From Pseudomonas sp. DC1.2 (GTDB taxonomy: Bacteria > Pseudomonadota > Gammaproteobacteria > Pseudomonadales > Pseudomonadaceae): DNA of 64,000 nt. The position numbers were made by a program, and so were the translations under genes. The notes under the pieces were generated by a model. That model ran no database searches. It saw only the letters and a program-made list of their open reading frames with translations, and was not told the DNA's origin. The stretch covers positions 2,361,001-2,425,000 of the forward strand of contig NZ_CP133782.1 of assembly GCF_034351645.1 (NCBI RefSeq), written 5' to 3'. Below, piece after piece: positions 35,377 through 45,007 of the stretch; position 1 is the stretch's first letter, and each line of letters opens with the position of its first letter.

Positions 35377-36801
35377 ATGCGATTCGAGCGAAATTTTGTA
35401 AACGGTCACTTCATCGAGCCTGCCAGCGACGCGCTGATCGCAGTCTACAACCCGGCCACCGAAGCGTTGGTCGGCCAAGTCTCGGCGGCTACCACCGCTG
35501 AAGCCATCGCTGCCGTTGACGCTGCTGCCGCTGCTCAAAAACGCTGGGGCGCCCTCACCAGCATCGAACGCGCTGAGCACCTGCGCTCCTTTGCCGATGC
35601 GCTTGACGCGTGCGCCGAGAACATTGGTATCGCGTTAGCCGCCGAGTCCGGCAAAAGCGTCGCCGACGCCAGCAATGAAGCGCGTTACGCTGCGCAGATC
35701 ACCCGTTATCACGCTGAATGGGCGCGGCGGATCGAAGGCGAGATCATTCCTAGCGACACCCCGAACGAAAACCTCTTTCTGCACCGCGAGCCCATCGGCG
35801 TGGTTGCCTGCCTGATTCCGTTCAACTACCCGGTGTACACCTTGCTGCGCAAAATCGCTCCGGCGCTGATTGCCGGCAACACGGTGGTGGTACGCCCGAG
35901 CAACAACACCCCAACCTCGGCGTTCGAGATTGCCAAAGCGGTGCAACAATCCGGCTTGCCGGCCGGTGTGGTGAACATCCTGACCATGGACCACGCGACG
36001 GCCGCCGCCGTTTGCACCCATAAGGCCGTCGGTTTGATCACCCTGACCGGCAGCGTCAACGCCGGGCGCATCGTGCTCGATTACTGCAAGACCAACATTG
36101 CCAAACCATCGCTGGAGCTAGGGGGTAAAACCCCGGTGATCATCGAAGCCGACGCTGACCTGGAAGCCGCCGCGACCGCGATCGTTGCCTCCAAGACCAC
36201 CCACTGTGGCCAATTGTGTACGGCGGTGGAGCGGGTCTATGTGCAGGAAAGCGTCTACGAGCCATTCCTCGCGCTGCTCAAAGCGAAAATCAGCGCTGTG
36301 AAGTTCGGCGACCGTGCCGCTGACGACAGTCTGATGGGCCCGCTGGTCAACGCCAGTTCGCAACAGAACATTCACGCCATGGTCGAGCGCGCCATCGCCG
36401 CCGGTGCTGTACTGGAAACAGGCGGTGTAGTGCCGGAGGGTAAAGGTCATTTCTACCCACCGACCTTGCTCAGCAACTGCCGCCAGGACATGGAAATCAT
36501 CCAGGAAGAAATCTTTGGCCCGGTGCTGCCGGTGCTCAAGTACCGCGACATCGACGAAGCGCTGGCCATGGCCAACGATCACCAATTTGGTCTGTCGTCG
36601 GTGCTGTATACCGAGAACTACCGCACCACCATGAAAGTCGCCAACGCCATCGAAGCGGGCGAGTTGTACGTCAATCGCACCCCGGCTGATCCCTACCAGG
36701 GCTTCCACGCCGGGTGGAAGCGCTCGGGCCTTGGTGGCGATGACGGCAAGCACGGCATGCTTGAGTTCACCCAGACCCGTCTGGTGGTCATGAAGTACTG
36801 A
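35377..36801 (+). CDS. Aldehyde dehydrogenase (lactaldehyde/glycolaldehyde-type)
   Basis: 474 residues. Catalytic Asn150 (P-F-N-Y-P), Glu247 (L-E-L-G-G-K) and Cys281 (C-G-Q-L-C) are present. The C-G-Q-L-C form and the C-terminal half resemble AldA-type lactaldehyde/glycolaldehyde dehydrogenases. It opens the second catabolic operon, upstream of an MFS carrier, an enolase-superfamily enzyme and a GMC oxidoreductase, consistent with sugar-acid breakdown. Confidence 0.87.
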   Translation: MRFERNFVNGHFIEPASDALIAVYNPATEALVGQVSAATTAEAIAAVDAAAAAQKRWGALTSIERAEHLRSFADALDACAENIGIALAAESGKSVADASNEARYAAQITRYHAEWARRIEGEIIPSDTPNENLFLHREPIGVVACLIPFNYPVYTLLRKIAPALIAGNTVVVRPSNNTPTSAFEIAKAVQQSGLPAGVVNILTMDHATAAAVCTHKAVGLITLTGSVNAGRIVLDYCKTNIAKPSLELGGKTPVIIEADADLEAAATAIVASKTTHCGQLCTAVERVYVQESVYEPFLALLKAKISAVKFGDRAADDSLMGPLVNASSQQNIHAMVERAIAAGAVLETGGVVPEGKGHFYPPTLLSNCRQDMEIIQEEIFGPVLPVLKYRDIDEALAMANDHQFGLSSVLYTENYRTTMKVANAIEAGELYVNRTPADPYQGFHAGWKRSGLGGDDGKHGMLEFTQTRLVVMKY

Positions 36802-36885
36802 TCTCCCCGCAACACGCCTCACGCCGTATCTATAAAAACAATTATTTGGGGCGCCCGGCCCACCGGGTAGCCCGAGGTCACACAG

Positions 36886-38205
36886 ATGTCCAAGCCTGCA
36901 ACCATTGTTGCCGCTGTTCAGGGTTCGAACGCGGGTGCAAAAAGCCACAGTGACAAGGGAAGTCGTTACGTCCAGTTGATGTTACTGGTGCTCGCCGCTG
37001 GAGCGATCTACCCGATCCTGTACCTGCGTCAGGTCTACCAGACCACCATGCTCGAGGTGTTCCAGATCAACCACAGTGAGCTGGGTTATTTGTACTCGAT
37101 GCTAGGGACGATTTTCCTACTCAGCTATTTGCCGAGCGGCTGGCTGGCGGACCGTATTGCGCCACGTTTTCTGATTTTCTTTTCGCTGGTGGCCACCGGA
37201 GCCCTGGGGCTTTGGTACTCCACAGCGCCGTCGATGACCGGTCTGATGATCATTTTCGGTTGCTGGGGCCTGACCACCGGCCTAACGTTCTGGGCCTCGG
37301 TGCTCAAGCGGGTGAAGATGATTGCCCATCACACGGAGCAAGGCCGATTCTTCGGCATCCTCGACGGCGGCCGTGGTCTGGTGGAAGCCTTGTTGGCCAC
37401 CGTCGCCCTGGGTCTGTTTGCCTTTGCCACCGAAACCCGTGGCGAGTCGGCGGCCGAAGGCTTCAAGCATGTGATCTACCTTTACGCCTTCACCTGTATC
37501 GCCATTGGCTGTGTGTTGGTGTTGATCAAAGACCCGAAGTCGATGCAAGACACCGCGCCAGTGGAGAAGGGCAAGTACAACCTGCTCAGCGACCTGACGA
37601 CGTTGGTGAAAATCCCCGAGCTGTGGCTGGTGACGGCCATCGTGTTCTGCGGTTATCACATTTTCTGGGCCACCTACAGCTTCTCCGATTACTTGCAGAG
37701 CGGCGGCATGACCGCCGTCATGGCCGGCACCATCACCACCATCAAGTTATGGATGCGCCCGATTGGCGGGATCGGCGGTGGCTGGCTCGGCGACAAGTTC
37801 TCGAACATCTCGGTACTGATTGTCACGCTGTTCCTCGCGACGCTGGCGATGGTCGGCCTGATTCTGTTCCCGGCGCTCAATAGCCTGGGCTTGCTGATCG
37901 GTACGGTGATTTTTATCGGCCTGATGACCTATGCGATTCGCGGGTTGTACTGGGCGATCCTCGATACGTGCAACATTGCGCTGCGTATCACCGGCCTGGC
38001 CATCGGAATTGTGTCGGTGGTCGGTTACTTGCCGGACGCTTTTATTCCCTTGATCAACGGCTACCTCACCGAGCATTTCCCCGGTGCCTTCGGTTACCAG
38101 TTGTATTTTGGCTACATCGCTTTCGTCGGCCTGCTCGGAACCCTCGCGGCCCTGACCTTGCGCGTTCGTATCAACCGTCAATCTTTGATCAAGGCAGGTG
38201 CCTGA
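36886..38205 (+). CDS. MFS transporter (organic anion/sugar acid type)
   Basis: 439 residues with twelve membrane segments. It has the G-W-L-A-D-R-I-A-P-R motif between helices 2 and 3 and a pattern reminiscent of the anion:cation symporter branch. GAGGT lies 9 bases before ATG 36886. It overlaps no gene but ends one base before the next ATG, so the carrier and the dehydratase-like enzyme are co-expressed. It probably imports the substrate of the operon. Confidence 0.85.
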   Translation: MSKPATIVAAVQGSNAGAKSHSDKGSRYVQLMLLVLAAGAIYPILYLRQVYQTTMLEVFQINHSELGYLYSMLGTIFLLSYLPSGWLADRIAPRFLIFFSLVATGALGLWYSTAPSMTGLMIIFGCWGLTTGLTFWASVLKRVKMIAHHTEQGRFFGILDGGRGLVEALLATVALGLFAFATETRGESAAEGFKHVIYLYAFTCIAIGCVLVLIKDPKSMQDTAPVEKGKYNLLSDLTTLVKIPELWLVTAIVFCGYHIFWATYSFSDYLQSGGMTAVMAGTITTIKLWMRPIGGIGGGWLGDKFSNISVLIVTLFLATLAMVGLILFPALNSLGLLIGTVIFIGLMTYAIRGLYWAILDTCNIALRITGLAIGIVSVVGYLPDAFIPLINGYLTEHFPGAFGYQLYFGYIAFVGLLGTLAALTLRVRINRQSLIKAGA

Positions 38206-38206
38206 G

Positions 38207-39424
38207 ATGAAAATCGTCGCCCTTGAAACCCATATCGTTGCCGTCCCGCCACCGCACATCGGCGGCATGTACTGGCTGTTCGTCAAGCTCAAGACCGATT
38301 GCGGCATCGAGGGCGTCGGCGAAATCTACGCCGCGACGTTCGGCCCCAAGGCCATGCTGCCGATCATCGAAGACGTGTTCGAGCGCTACCTGCTCAACCA
38401 TGACCCGCACCACATCGAGCGTTTTTTCCGTCAGGCCTATTCCAGCGGTTTCACCCAACGTCCGGACCTGACGATGATGGGCGTGGTCAGCGGTCTGGAA
38501 ATGGCCTGCTGGGACATCATTGGCAAAGCGGCGAACAAACCGGTGTATGAGCTGTTGGGCGGCAAAGTCAACGAACGCCTGCGTTCCTACACGTACCTGT
38601 ACCCGGTCAACAGCCGTGGCGAGTACGACTATGACGATCCGGACCTGGCCGCCGAATGCGCCATCGAGAACATGAACAAAGGCTTCACCGCTGTGAAGTT
38701 CGACCCGGCAGGGCCTTACACCGCTTACTCCGGGCACCAGATTTCGTTGGAAGTGCTGGAGCGCTGCGAAACCTTCTGCCGCAAGATTCGCGAGGCGGTC
38801 GGCGACAAGTGTGACCTGCTGTTTGGTACTCACGGGCAAATGGTGCCGTCTTCGGCGATTCGTTTGGCCAAGCGCCTGGAAAAGTACGACCCGCTGTGGT
38901 TCGAAGAGCCGGTACCGCCGGGTCAGGAGGAGGCGATGGCGCAAGTCGCGGCCAAGACCACTATCCCGATTGCCACCGGCGAGCGGCTAACCACCAAGTA
39001 TGAATTCTTCAAGCTATTGCAGGCCGGCGGTGCGTCGATTCTACAGATGAACGTGGCGCGCTGCGGCGGTCTGTTGGAAGCCAAGAAAATCGCGAGCATG
39101 GCCGAAGCCTATTACGCGCAGATCGCACCGCACCTCTACAACGGCCCGATTGGCGCTGCGGCGAGTTTCCAATTGGCCACCTGCACGCCGAACTTCCTGA
39201 TTCAGGAAAGCATCATGACCTGGGGTGGTTTTCATGCCGAGGTCCTGACCAAGCCGCTGCAATGGGAGGATGGCTACATCATCCCGTCTACCGAACCGGG
39301 CCTTGGCGTCGAGCTGAACATGGACGTGGTGCGCAAGCATTCGCCGTACACCGGCGAGCGCCTGCACCTGCAAATGGCGCCGACCCCGGCTGACGTCAAA
39401 GACACATCGCCGGCCAGGGGCTGA
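38207..39424 (+). CDS. Mandelate racemase/muconate lactonizing (enolase superfamily) enzyme
   Basis: 405 residues. An N-terminal capping domain is followed by a barrel with the base motif K164-F-D166, Glu234 in E-E-P-V-P-P, Glu259 in G-E-R-L, and His309 in P-H-L-Y-N. The expected first metal ligand, an Asp two residues before H-G (as in sugar-acid dehydratases), is replaced: here the text is F-G-T-H-G-Q, with Gly207. The family includes sugar-acid dehydratases and lactone isomerases; the reaction here is unknown. GTG 38198 is an alternative start, but ATG 38207 is one base after the MFS stop. Confidence 0.83.
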   Translation: MKIVALETHIVAVPPPHIGGMYWLFVKLKTDCGIEGVGEIYAATFGPKAMLPIIEDVFERYLLNHDPHHIERFFRQAYSSGFTQRPDLTMMGVVSGLEMACWDIIGKAANKPVYELLGGKVNERLRSYTYLYPVNSRGEYDYDDPDLAAECAIENMNKGFTAVKFDPAGPYTAYSGHQISLEVLERCETFCRKIREAVGDKCDLLFGTHGQMVPSSAIRLAKRLEKYDPLWFEEPVPPGQEEAMAQVAAKTTIPIATGERLTTKYEFFKLLQAGGASILQMNVARCGGLLEAKKIASMAEAYYAQIAPHLYNGPIGAAASFQLATCTPNFLIQESIMTWGGFHAEVLTKPLQWEDGYIIPSTEPGLGVELNMDVVRKHSPYTGERLHLQMAPTPADVKDTSPARG

Positions 39425-39500
39425 CGGCAGATAACACAGCGCTCAAGTGGAGGCGGGCCTGCTCGCTTTCACGGGTTCTGTGTTGTATCTGACCGATGCC

Positions 39501-39520
39501 CCCGCGGGCGGGATTTTTTT
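39501..39520 (+). terminator. GC-rich hairpin with T-run
   Basis: CCCGC-GG-GCGGG followed by A and seven Ts. It lies between the enolase-superfamily gene and the GMC gene, 28 bases before the latter's ATG. The tight loop makes the exact fold uncertain, but a G/C stem plus T7 is typical of a rho-independent site. Confidence 0.5.
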
Positions 39521-39547
39521 GTACAACGACTTACGCGGTAACCGTGC

Positions 39548-41155
39548 ATGACATACGACTACATCATCGCTGGCGCTGGCGCCGCAGGCTGCATCCTCGC
39601 CAATCGGCTTTCGGCTTCGGGGAAATACACGGTGCTGTTACTGGAGGCGGGGGGCAAGGACAGCTCCCTGTGGTTCAAGATCCCGGTCGGCTTCGCCAAA
39701 ATGTATTACAACCCCACCTTCAACTGGATGTACTACAGCCAGCCACAAAAGCAGCTCAATAACCGCGAAATCTATGCTCCCCGTGGCAAGGTCCAGGGCG
39801 GCTCAGGCTCGATCAACGCCATGATCTACGTCCGTGGCCAGGCCCATGACTTTGACGATTGGGCCGCCAATGGCAACGATGGCTGGGGCTTCAAGGACGT
39901 GCTGCCGTACTTCCGCAAACTGGAAAACCACCCGCTGGGCGACAGTGAGTACCACGGCAGTAGCGGCCCGATCAGCATCACGCCGATGAAAGGCCAGACC
40001 CATCCGATCTGTGATGTGTTTCTCAAGGGGTGCGATGAACTCGGTTTTCCGCACAGTGATGACTTCAACGGGCCGAAATTCGAAGGTTCGGGCATCTACG
40101 ACGTCAACACCAAAAACGGCCAGCGTTGTTCCAGCAGCTTTGCGCACCTGCACCCGGCACTGAGCCGGCCGAACTTGACGCTCGAGCATTACGCCTTGGT
40201 GGATCGAGTGCTGTTCGATAACCAGCGGGCGACCGGGATTTCTGTGACCCAGCATGGTGTGGTCCGCACGTTCACTGCGCGCAAGGAAGTGATCCTCTGC
40301 GCTGGTGCCGTCGATACGCCGAAGATTTTGCAATTGTCCGGCGTGGCGGATCGGGCGCTGTTGGCTAAACACCAGATCCCGCTGGTCAAGCACCTGCCAG
40401 CGGTGGGGCAGAACCTCCAGGATCACTTGTGTGCGAGCTATTACTACAAGGCCAATATCCCGACCCTTAACGACCAGCTCAGCTCGCTGTTCGGTCAATT
40501 CAAGCTCGGCCTCAAATACGTGCTGACCCGCAAAGGCGCGCTGGCGATGAGCGTCAATCAGGCCGGTGGCTTCTTCCGTGGCAATGAGGCGCAGGCGAAC
40601 CCAAACCTGCAGTTGTACTTCAACCCGCTGTCGTACCAGATCCCGAAAAACAATAAGGCCAGCCTCAAACCCGAACCTTACTCAGGCTTCTTGCTGTGCT
40701 TCAACCCGTGCCGGCCTACCAGTCGCGGGCATATCGAGATTGCCTCGAAAAACCCACGGGATGCGGCCTTGATTGACCCTAACTATCTGAGCACGCAAAA
40801 GGACATCGACGAGGTGATACAGGGCAGTCGTCTGATGCGCCGGATCATGCAGGCGCCCGCGCTGAAACGCGTCACTGTCGAAGAAGTGCTGCCAGGGCCG
40901 GCGGTCGAAAGCGATGCGCAGATGCTGCAATATTTTCGCGAGAACAGCGGTTCGATCTATCACCTGTGCGGTTCCTGCGCCATGGGTGCAGACCAACAGA
41001 CATCGGTGGTGGACAAGCGTCTCAACGTCCACGGTGTCGCGGGTTTACGGATCGTTGATGCGTCGATTTTCCCCAACGTGACCAGCGGCAATACCCATGC
41101 GGCAGTGTTGATGGTGGCGGAAAAAGGTGCCGATCTGATCTTGCAGGACGCCTGA
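39548..41155 (+). CDS. GMC family FAD-dependent alcohol oxidoreductase
   Basis: 535 residues. The FAD Rossmann motif is G-A-G-A-A-G-C at residues 9-15, with E of L-L-L-E-A-G next. G-K-V-Q-G-G-S-G-S-I-N-A-M near residue 80 is the first GMC signature. The C-terminal H-L-C-G-S-C-A-M-G and N-T-H segment provides the catalytic His. It oxidises an alcohol to an aldehyde, which fits the aldehyde dehydrogenase at the other end of the operon. A T-run just upstream suggests it may also be separately transcribed. Confidence 0.9.
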   Translation: MTYDYIIAGAGAAGCILANRLSASGKYTVLLLEAGGKDSSLWFKIPVGFAKMYYNPTFNWMYYSQPQKQLNNREIYAPRGKVQGGSGSINAMIYVRGQAHDFDDWAANGNDGWGFKDVLPYFRKLENHPLGDSEYHGSSGPISITPMKGQTHPICDVFLKGCDELGFPHSDDFNGPKFEGSGIYDVNTKNGQRCSSSFAHLHPALSRPNLTLEHYALVDRVLFDNQRATGISVTQHGVVRTFTARKEVILCAGAVDTPKILQLSGVADRALLAKHQIPLVKHLPAVGQNLQDHLCASYYYKANIPTLNDQLSSLFGQFKLGLKYVLTRKGALAMSVNQAGGFFRGNEAQANPNLQLYFNPLSYQIPKNNKASLKPEPYSGFLLCFNPCRPTSRGHIEIASKNPRDAALIDPNYLSTQKDIDEVIQGSRLMRRIMQAPALKRVTVEEVLPGPAVESDAQMLQYFRENSGSIYHLCGSCAMGADQQTSVVDKRLNVHGVAGLRIVDASIFPNVTSGNTHAAVLMVAEKGADLILQDA

Positions 41156-41267
41156 TTTAATACTGGCCTGTATCAAAAATGAATTTCCGTCTCGTCCGCT
41201 GCTCATACCTCATAGGTAGCGGATATTGGCCGCGAAATCGTTTAGGCAATCAGGGAGTAGTCAGGTC

Positions 41268-41678
41268 ATGAGTCCAGTATCGACGGCGCGCGAGAAGATT
41301 CCTGGCGGGTTGATTCTTGTGGTGGAGGATGACCCGCTGATTCTGGAGTTTCTCTGCGAAATTCTTCAGGACGAGGGCTTTGCCGTGGTGCCGCAGAACA
41401 GTGCAGATGCGGCGTCGCATTACTTGGAGCAACACGCCGGTGAGGTCAGGCTGTTGCTGACGGACATCACCATGCCCGGCAAGCTGAACGGCGCCGATTT
41501 GGCGAATAACTTCGGTGATCTCTGGCCGGACAAACCGATCATGATCATGTCCGGCTATGAAACCCCTGAAAGCTCCGGGGTCCGGCATGCGGTGTCGTTC
41601 ATCAAGAAGCCCTGGGCGCTAGGGCAGTTGCTGGATTGCGTTGAAGGTGCCTTGAAGTTGCGCCCGCCGACTGACTGA
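41268..41678 (+). CDS. Stand-alone response regulator receiver protein
   Basis: 136 residues, a single receiver domain. Acidic pair E20-D21-D22, phospho-acceptor Asp66 in L-L-T-D-I-T-M-P-G, and a conserved Lys in F-I-K-K-P. No output domain follows. Such proteins relay phosphate or act by protein contact; no histidine kinase is adjacent. ATG 41268 gives the usual start just before the domain. Confidence 0.87.
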   Translation: MSPVSTAREKIPGGLILVVEDDPLILEFLCEILQDEGFAVVPQNSADAASHYLEQHAGEVRLLLTDITMPGKLNGADLANNFGDLWPDKPIMIMSGYETPESSGVRHAVSFIKKPWALGQLLDCVEGALKLRPPTD

Positions 41679-41752
41679 TTACACGCCCAGCCGGGTCGGG
41701 TGCTACATTGCCCGACTCAGCCGCTTGGCCCTCTGCCATAGGACGTTGCCCT

Positions 41753-42421
41753 TTGTCTGCTCACGACCGTGTTTTCAATACTCCGTACCGCGCCTTTTTG
41801 TTTGATATGGACGGCACCGTCCTTAACTCCATTGCCGCCGCCGAGCGGATCTGGACAGCCTGGGCGCTGCGTCACGGCGTCGATGTCGAGTCTTTCCTGC
41901 CAACCATTCATGGCGCCCGAGCCGTCGATACGGTCAACCGTCAGGCGTTGCCGGGGGTGAATGCCGAGGCTGAAGCCGCGTTGATTACCCAAGCGGAGAT
42001 CGAAGACGTGCAGGGGATCGTCGAGGTCTCAGGGGCGGCGGCTTTTCTGCAATCGCTGCCCGCCGATCGGTGGGCCATCGTCACGTCGGCGCCCAAGGCA
42101 CTGGCGTTGCGACGGATGGCGGCGGCCGGCATTCCCGAGCCTGAGGTGATGGTCACCGCCGAGCACGTCAGCGCCGGTAAGCCGGACCCGGCCGGCTACT
42201 GTCTGGCGGCGCAACGGTTAGGTGTCGACGTGAGCGAATGCCTGATTTTCGAAGACGCCACCGTGGGCATTCAAGCCGCTGAAGCCGCGGGTGCCGACTT
42301 GGTGATTATCACCGCGACCCACGATCATCCGATTCAGACGCCGCACGCGACCCTGCTCAGTTACGACGCGGTACACGTGCGCGTGGATAGCGACTGGCTG
42401 ACCCTGCGGCAAAAAAACTGA
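41753..42421 (+). CDS. HAD-IA family hydrolase (phosphatase-like)
   Basis: 222 residues. Motif I is F-L-F-D-M-D-G-T-V (nucleophile Asp18, Asp20), motif II the T-S of I-V-T-S-A, motif III G-K-P-D-P, and motif IV F-E-D-A-T-V-G. This is the phosphoglycolate/sugar-phosphatase-like subfamily. No ATG lies near the start; TTG 41753 is chosen with AGGA upstream, TTG 41708 being the alternative. Substrate unknown. Confidence 0.8.
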   Translation: MSAHDRVFNTPYRAFLFDMDGTVLNSIAAAERIWTAWALRHGVDVESFLPTIHGARAVDTVNRQALPGVNAEAEAALITQAEIEDVQGIVEVSGAAAFLQSLPADRWAIVTSAPKALALRRMAAAGIPEPEVMVTAEHVSAGKPDPAGYCLAAQRLGVDVSECLIFEDATVGIQAAEAAGADLVIITATHDHPIQTPHATLLSYDAVHVRVDSDWLTLRQKN

Positions 42422-42473
42422 ACCGGTGCGACGTGTCTTCGCGTCAATACCTTCTGGGGATCAACTGCCAGCC

Positions 42474-42674
42474 TTAGGCGCAGTCAGCGTCGTACTCGAT
42501 GTCAAAGGGTGTGCGTAGCCGCGCGTCTTCGGCGTGTACATGAGTGATCATCGTCAGGAGCGCGAGTGCGCTCAGGGTGAGGCTGACGAACAGCAGATTA
42601 CGCCGCACGGTACGACCTTGGGCGGGCGGTAGACTGCGCACGAAAGCGCTGATTAAACGAATGGGCTTTTGCAT
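42474..42674 (-). CDS. Small hypothetical membrane-anchored protein
   Basis: 66 residues with one hydrophobic segment near residues 25-45 and a charged C-terminus. A CGAGG element precedes ATG 42674. It lies 33 bases downstream of the DUF2493 gene on the same strand. No family recognised. Confidence 0.5.
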   Translation of the reverse strand: MQKPIRLISAFVRSLPPAQGRTVRRNLLFVSLTLSALALLTMITHVHAEDARLRTPFDIEYDADCA

Positions 42675-42707
42675 GGCGGGCCTCGAAGGTTTGGGGCAGA
42701 GCGCGGC

Positions 42708-43061
42708 CTAGCCGCGATCCTCGACCGATAACGTTTGTAAACCGGCGGCCCGAGCCTGTGCGACCAGTTCTTCGGTGTCGTCGCCGCCCGGCAGTGCGAT
42801 GACCACCTCAGGACGGCTGTCACGCAGCATGAAGTGGTTGCGCAGGCGTTCGGCCAACTTGCCGTGGCGCTGCCAGTTGGGTGGATAGCGCACGATGTCG
42901 GCACCGTGTTCTCTGGCCCACTCTTCGATGTCCGCGCCCAGGAACTGATTGCCGCCGTGAATCAGCACCTGTATCGGGTGCAGACGCTGAAAGGCATCGA
43001 GCACTCGACGGCACTGGTGGGTGTCGGCGTAGTAGCGGCCGGCACAAATCAGGAGACGCAT
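42708..43061 (-). CDS. DUF2493 (SLOG-like, YspA-type) protein
   Basis: 117 residues. The Rossmann-like pattern L-L-I-C-A-G-R-Y-Y-A-D, V-L-I-H-G-G-N-Q-F-L-G-A-D, and V-V-I-A-L-P-G-G-D-D-T is that of the DUF2493/SLOG nucleotide-binding family. Members are proposed to bind nucleotides or their derivatives. The start overlaps the end of the Na/Pi cotransporter gene by 13 bases, suggesting coupling. Confidence 0.78.
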   Translation of the reverse strand: MRLLICAGRYYADTHQCRRVLDAFQRLHPIQVLIHGGNQFLGADIEEWAREHGADIVRYPPNWQRHGKLAERLRNHFMLRDSRPEVVIALPGGDDTEELVAQARAAGLQTLSVEDRG

Positions 43062-44704
43062 GGTGGGGTCTCCTTGGCCAGCTCGTCGTTTTCGATTGCC
43101 CGCTCACCCGCTCGCTCAAGCAGCGGATAGGCGAGGGCGGCGATGTGGTGGTGAACCCGACGGTAATCGCGCAGCACGCGCTGAAAAATATCGCCGGACT
43201 CGGCCCAGGTGCTTTTGTCCTGCTGCAATTTACGAAAGTGTTCGCGGCTGGCGCAGGCTTCAAGTCTGCGAACGATTTCCTTGCGGTTGATCAGTTGGTG
43301 TGCCGTCACGATGTCCTCGCGCAGGAACACGGTGATCGCAAGGCTCAGGCTTTCCAGGAGCGCCTCGTGCAGCGGTGCAATGCTCCTCAGCTCAAACACT
43401 GAGAAGTGCTCGCCGCGACGCAAACGGCGCATGGCCAGGTGCGTCAGGCCGCTGGAAAGAATGTCTGCGGCGTGTTCGAGGTTGATCACAAACGTGAGGA
43501 TTTCCTGAGAGCGGTCCGCATCGCTGTCGCTGATGCCTTCATGGCCGATGTCGGCCAGATAGGCACGGATTGCTGCGCTGAGCAGGTCCAGTGACTGATC
43601 GATGCGTCGCACTTCATCGGCATGCGCTGGCGCCGAGGAGTGGAACAGTTGCAGCATCCGCTCCAGCATGGCCGAGAGCATGTCGGCCATGCGCAAGGCT
43701 TCCCGTGCCGCGTTGGACAGACCGATGTTGGCCACTTCCAGGCCGGCTTCGTCCAGATAGTGCGGCATGCCAGGGTCGACATCGCGCACTGGCTCCGGGA
43801 GCAGGCGCGTCAGCAGTTTGGCCATGGGTTCGGTCAGGCCGATGAACACCAGTGCCAGCAACAGGCTGAAGCCGGTGTGCAGGTAGACCACGAGCGACGC
43901 GGGGTCGAGATTCACCGATGCGATCAGCCCGGTGAAGGGCAGCACCACTGCGGCGCCGAGGGTACGCACCAGGATATTGCCCAGCGGCAGGCGCCGACCG
44001 ACACGGGAGCCGGCGCTGATCACCGAGGGCAACGCGCCGCCGATGTTAACCCCGAGCACCAGTGCAACCAGGGTAGTGGCTGACAACAGGCCGGTTGCAG
44101 CCAACGACACGATGAGTAGCACCACCGCCACGCTGGAGTGGCAGAGCCACGTCAGCACCAATGCCACCAGCAACGCAATCAGTACATCGCCGTCGAGGCT
44201 TTGCATCATCAGCTGGAACATCGGTGTGCTTTCGACGTTCATCAGCGTTGCGCCGAGCGTATGCAGGGCCATCAGCATCAACCCGAGGCCAATCAGCGCG
44301 CAGCCAACACTTTCAAAGCGTGAATCGTCGCGCAGGCGGAATACGATCAGGCCGGCCAGCAACATGATCGGGGTGAGAATTGACACGTCTGCGCTGAGCA
44401 GTTGCACCACCAGCGTTGAGCCGATGTTGGCGCCCAGCATCACTGCCAGTGCCGGCGCCAGGCTGAGGGTGCCGGCGGCGGTGAAGGAGGTGGCCATCAT
44501 GCTGACGGCGGTGCTGCTTTGGAGGATGCCGGTAATACCGATGCCCGAGAGCAGGGCCATCCAGCGATTGTTAAGGTTATGCCCCAGCCAGTGGCGCAGT
44601 GGCGTACCAAAGCCGCGCAACAGTGCCGAGGAAATCATGTGTGTGCCCCAGAGCAAGAGTGCAATGGCGCCCGCAAGGTTGATCAGTAGAGTCGTTCCCG
44701 ACAT
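43049..44704 (-). CDS. Na/Pi cotransporter family protein with PhoU-like tail
   Basis: 551 residues. Two repeats of the Na/Pi cotransporter motif are visible: G-I-L-Q-S-S-T-A-V early and L-C-H-S-S-V-A-V-V-L-L later, within about eight membrane segments. The last ~200 residues are helical and PhoU-like (for example E-A-L-R-M-A-D-M-L-S-A-M-L). AAAGGAG lies 8 bases before ATG 44704. It probably takes up phosphate or a phosphorylated compound and sits next to the Mg2+ ATPase. Confidence 0.87.
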   Translation of the reverse strand: MSGTTLLINLAGAIALLLWGTHMISSALLRGFGTPLRHWLGHNLNNRWMALLSGIGITGILQSSTAVSMMATSFTAAGTLSLAPALAVMLGANIGSTLVVQLLSADVSILTPIMLLAGLIVFRLRDDSRFESVGCALIGLGLMLMALHTLGATLMNVESTPMFQLMMQSLDGDVLIALLVALVLTWLCHSSVAVVLLIVSLAATGLLSATTLVALVLGVNIGGALPSVISAGSRVGRRLPLGNILVRTLGAAVVLPFTGLIASVNLDPASLVVYLHTGFSLLLALVFIGLTEPMAKLLTRLLPEPVRDVDPGMPHYLDEAGLEVANIGLSNAAREALRMADMLSAMLERMLQLFHSSAPAHADEVRRIDQSLDLLSAAIRAYLADIGHEGISDSDADRSQEILTFVINLEHAADILSSGLTHLAMRRLRRGEHFSVFELRSIAPLHEALLESLSLAITVFLREDIVTAHQLINRKEIVRRLEACASREHFRKLQQDKSTWAESGDIFQRVLRDYRRVHHHIAALAYPLLERAGERAIENDELAKETPPCVS

Positions 44705-44731
44705 GAGAACTCTCCTTTTTTGCTGTTTCAT

Positions 44732-44941
44732 TTATTGACGGCCCGCAAGCCGGAGGGAGATGCGATGCAGGTTGCTGCAAAAGCCCAGCAAAAACCGGAC
44801 TTCTACGGCGCTCAGCCAGCCGCGTACATAAAGCCTGACGGTGGCCGAGGTGATTGATCGGGCGAGTAAACCCAGGCCCATCACTATCGGCGTTATAAGA
44901 GCGCGTTGAGTGAAGGCAGCAAGACGGCTAATCAGCTTCAT
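44732..44941 (-). CDS. Small hypothetical protein between mgtA and Na/Pi gene
   Basis: 69 residues, basic and hydrophobic (A-L-I-T-P-I-V-M-G-L-G-L-L near residue 15). GGAG stands nine bases before ATG 44941. It lies 66 bases after the mgtA stop on the same strand. No family recognised; it could be spurious. Confidence 0.35.
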   Translation of the reverse strand: MKLISRLAAFTQRALITPIVMGLGLLARSITSATVRLYVRGWLSAVEVRFLLGFCSNLHRISLRLAGRQ

Positions 44942-45007
44942 TGCCTGTACTCCATGAACGCCGGATATGACGGCCGTAGGTTCGACCGTCTCTGCCGGCT
45001 CACGCCA

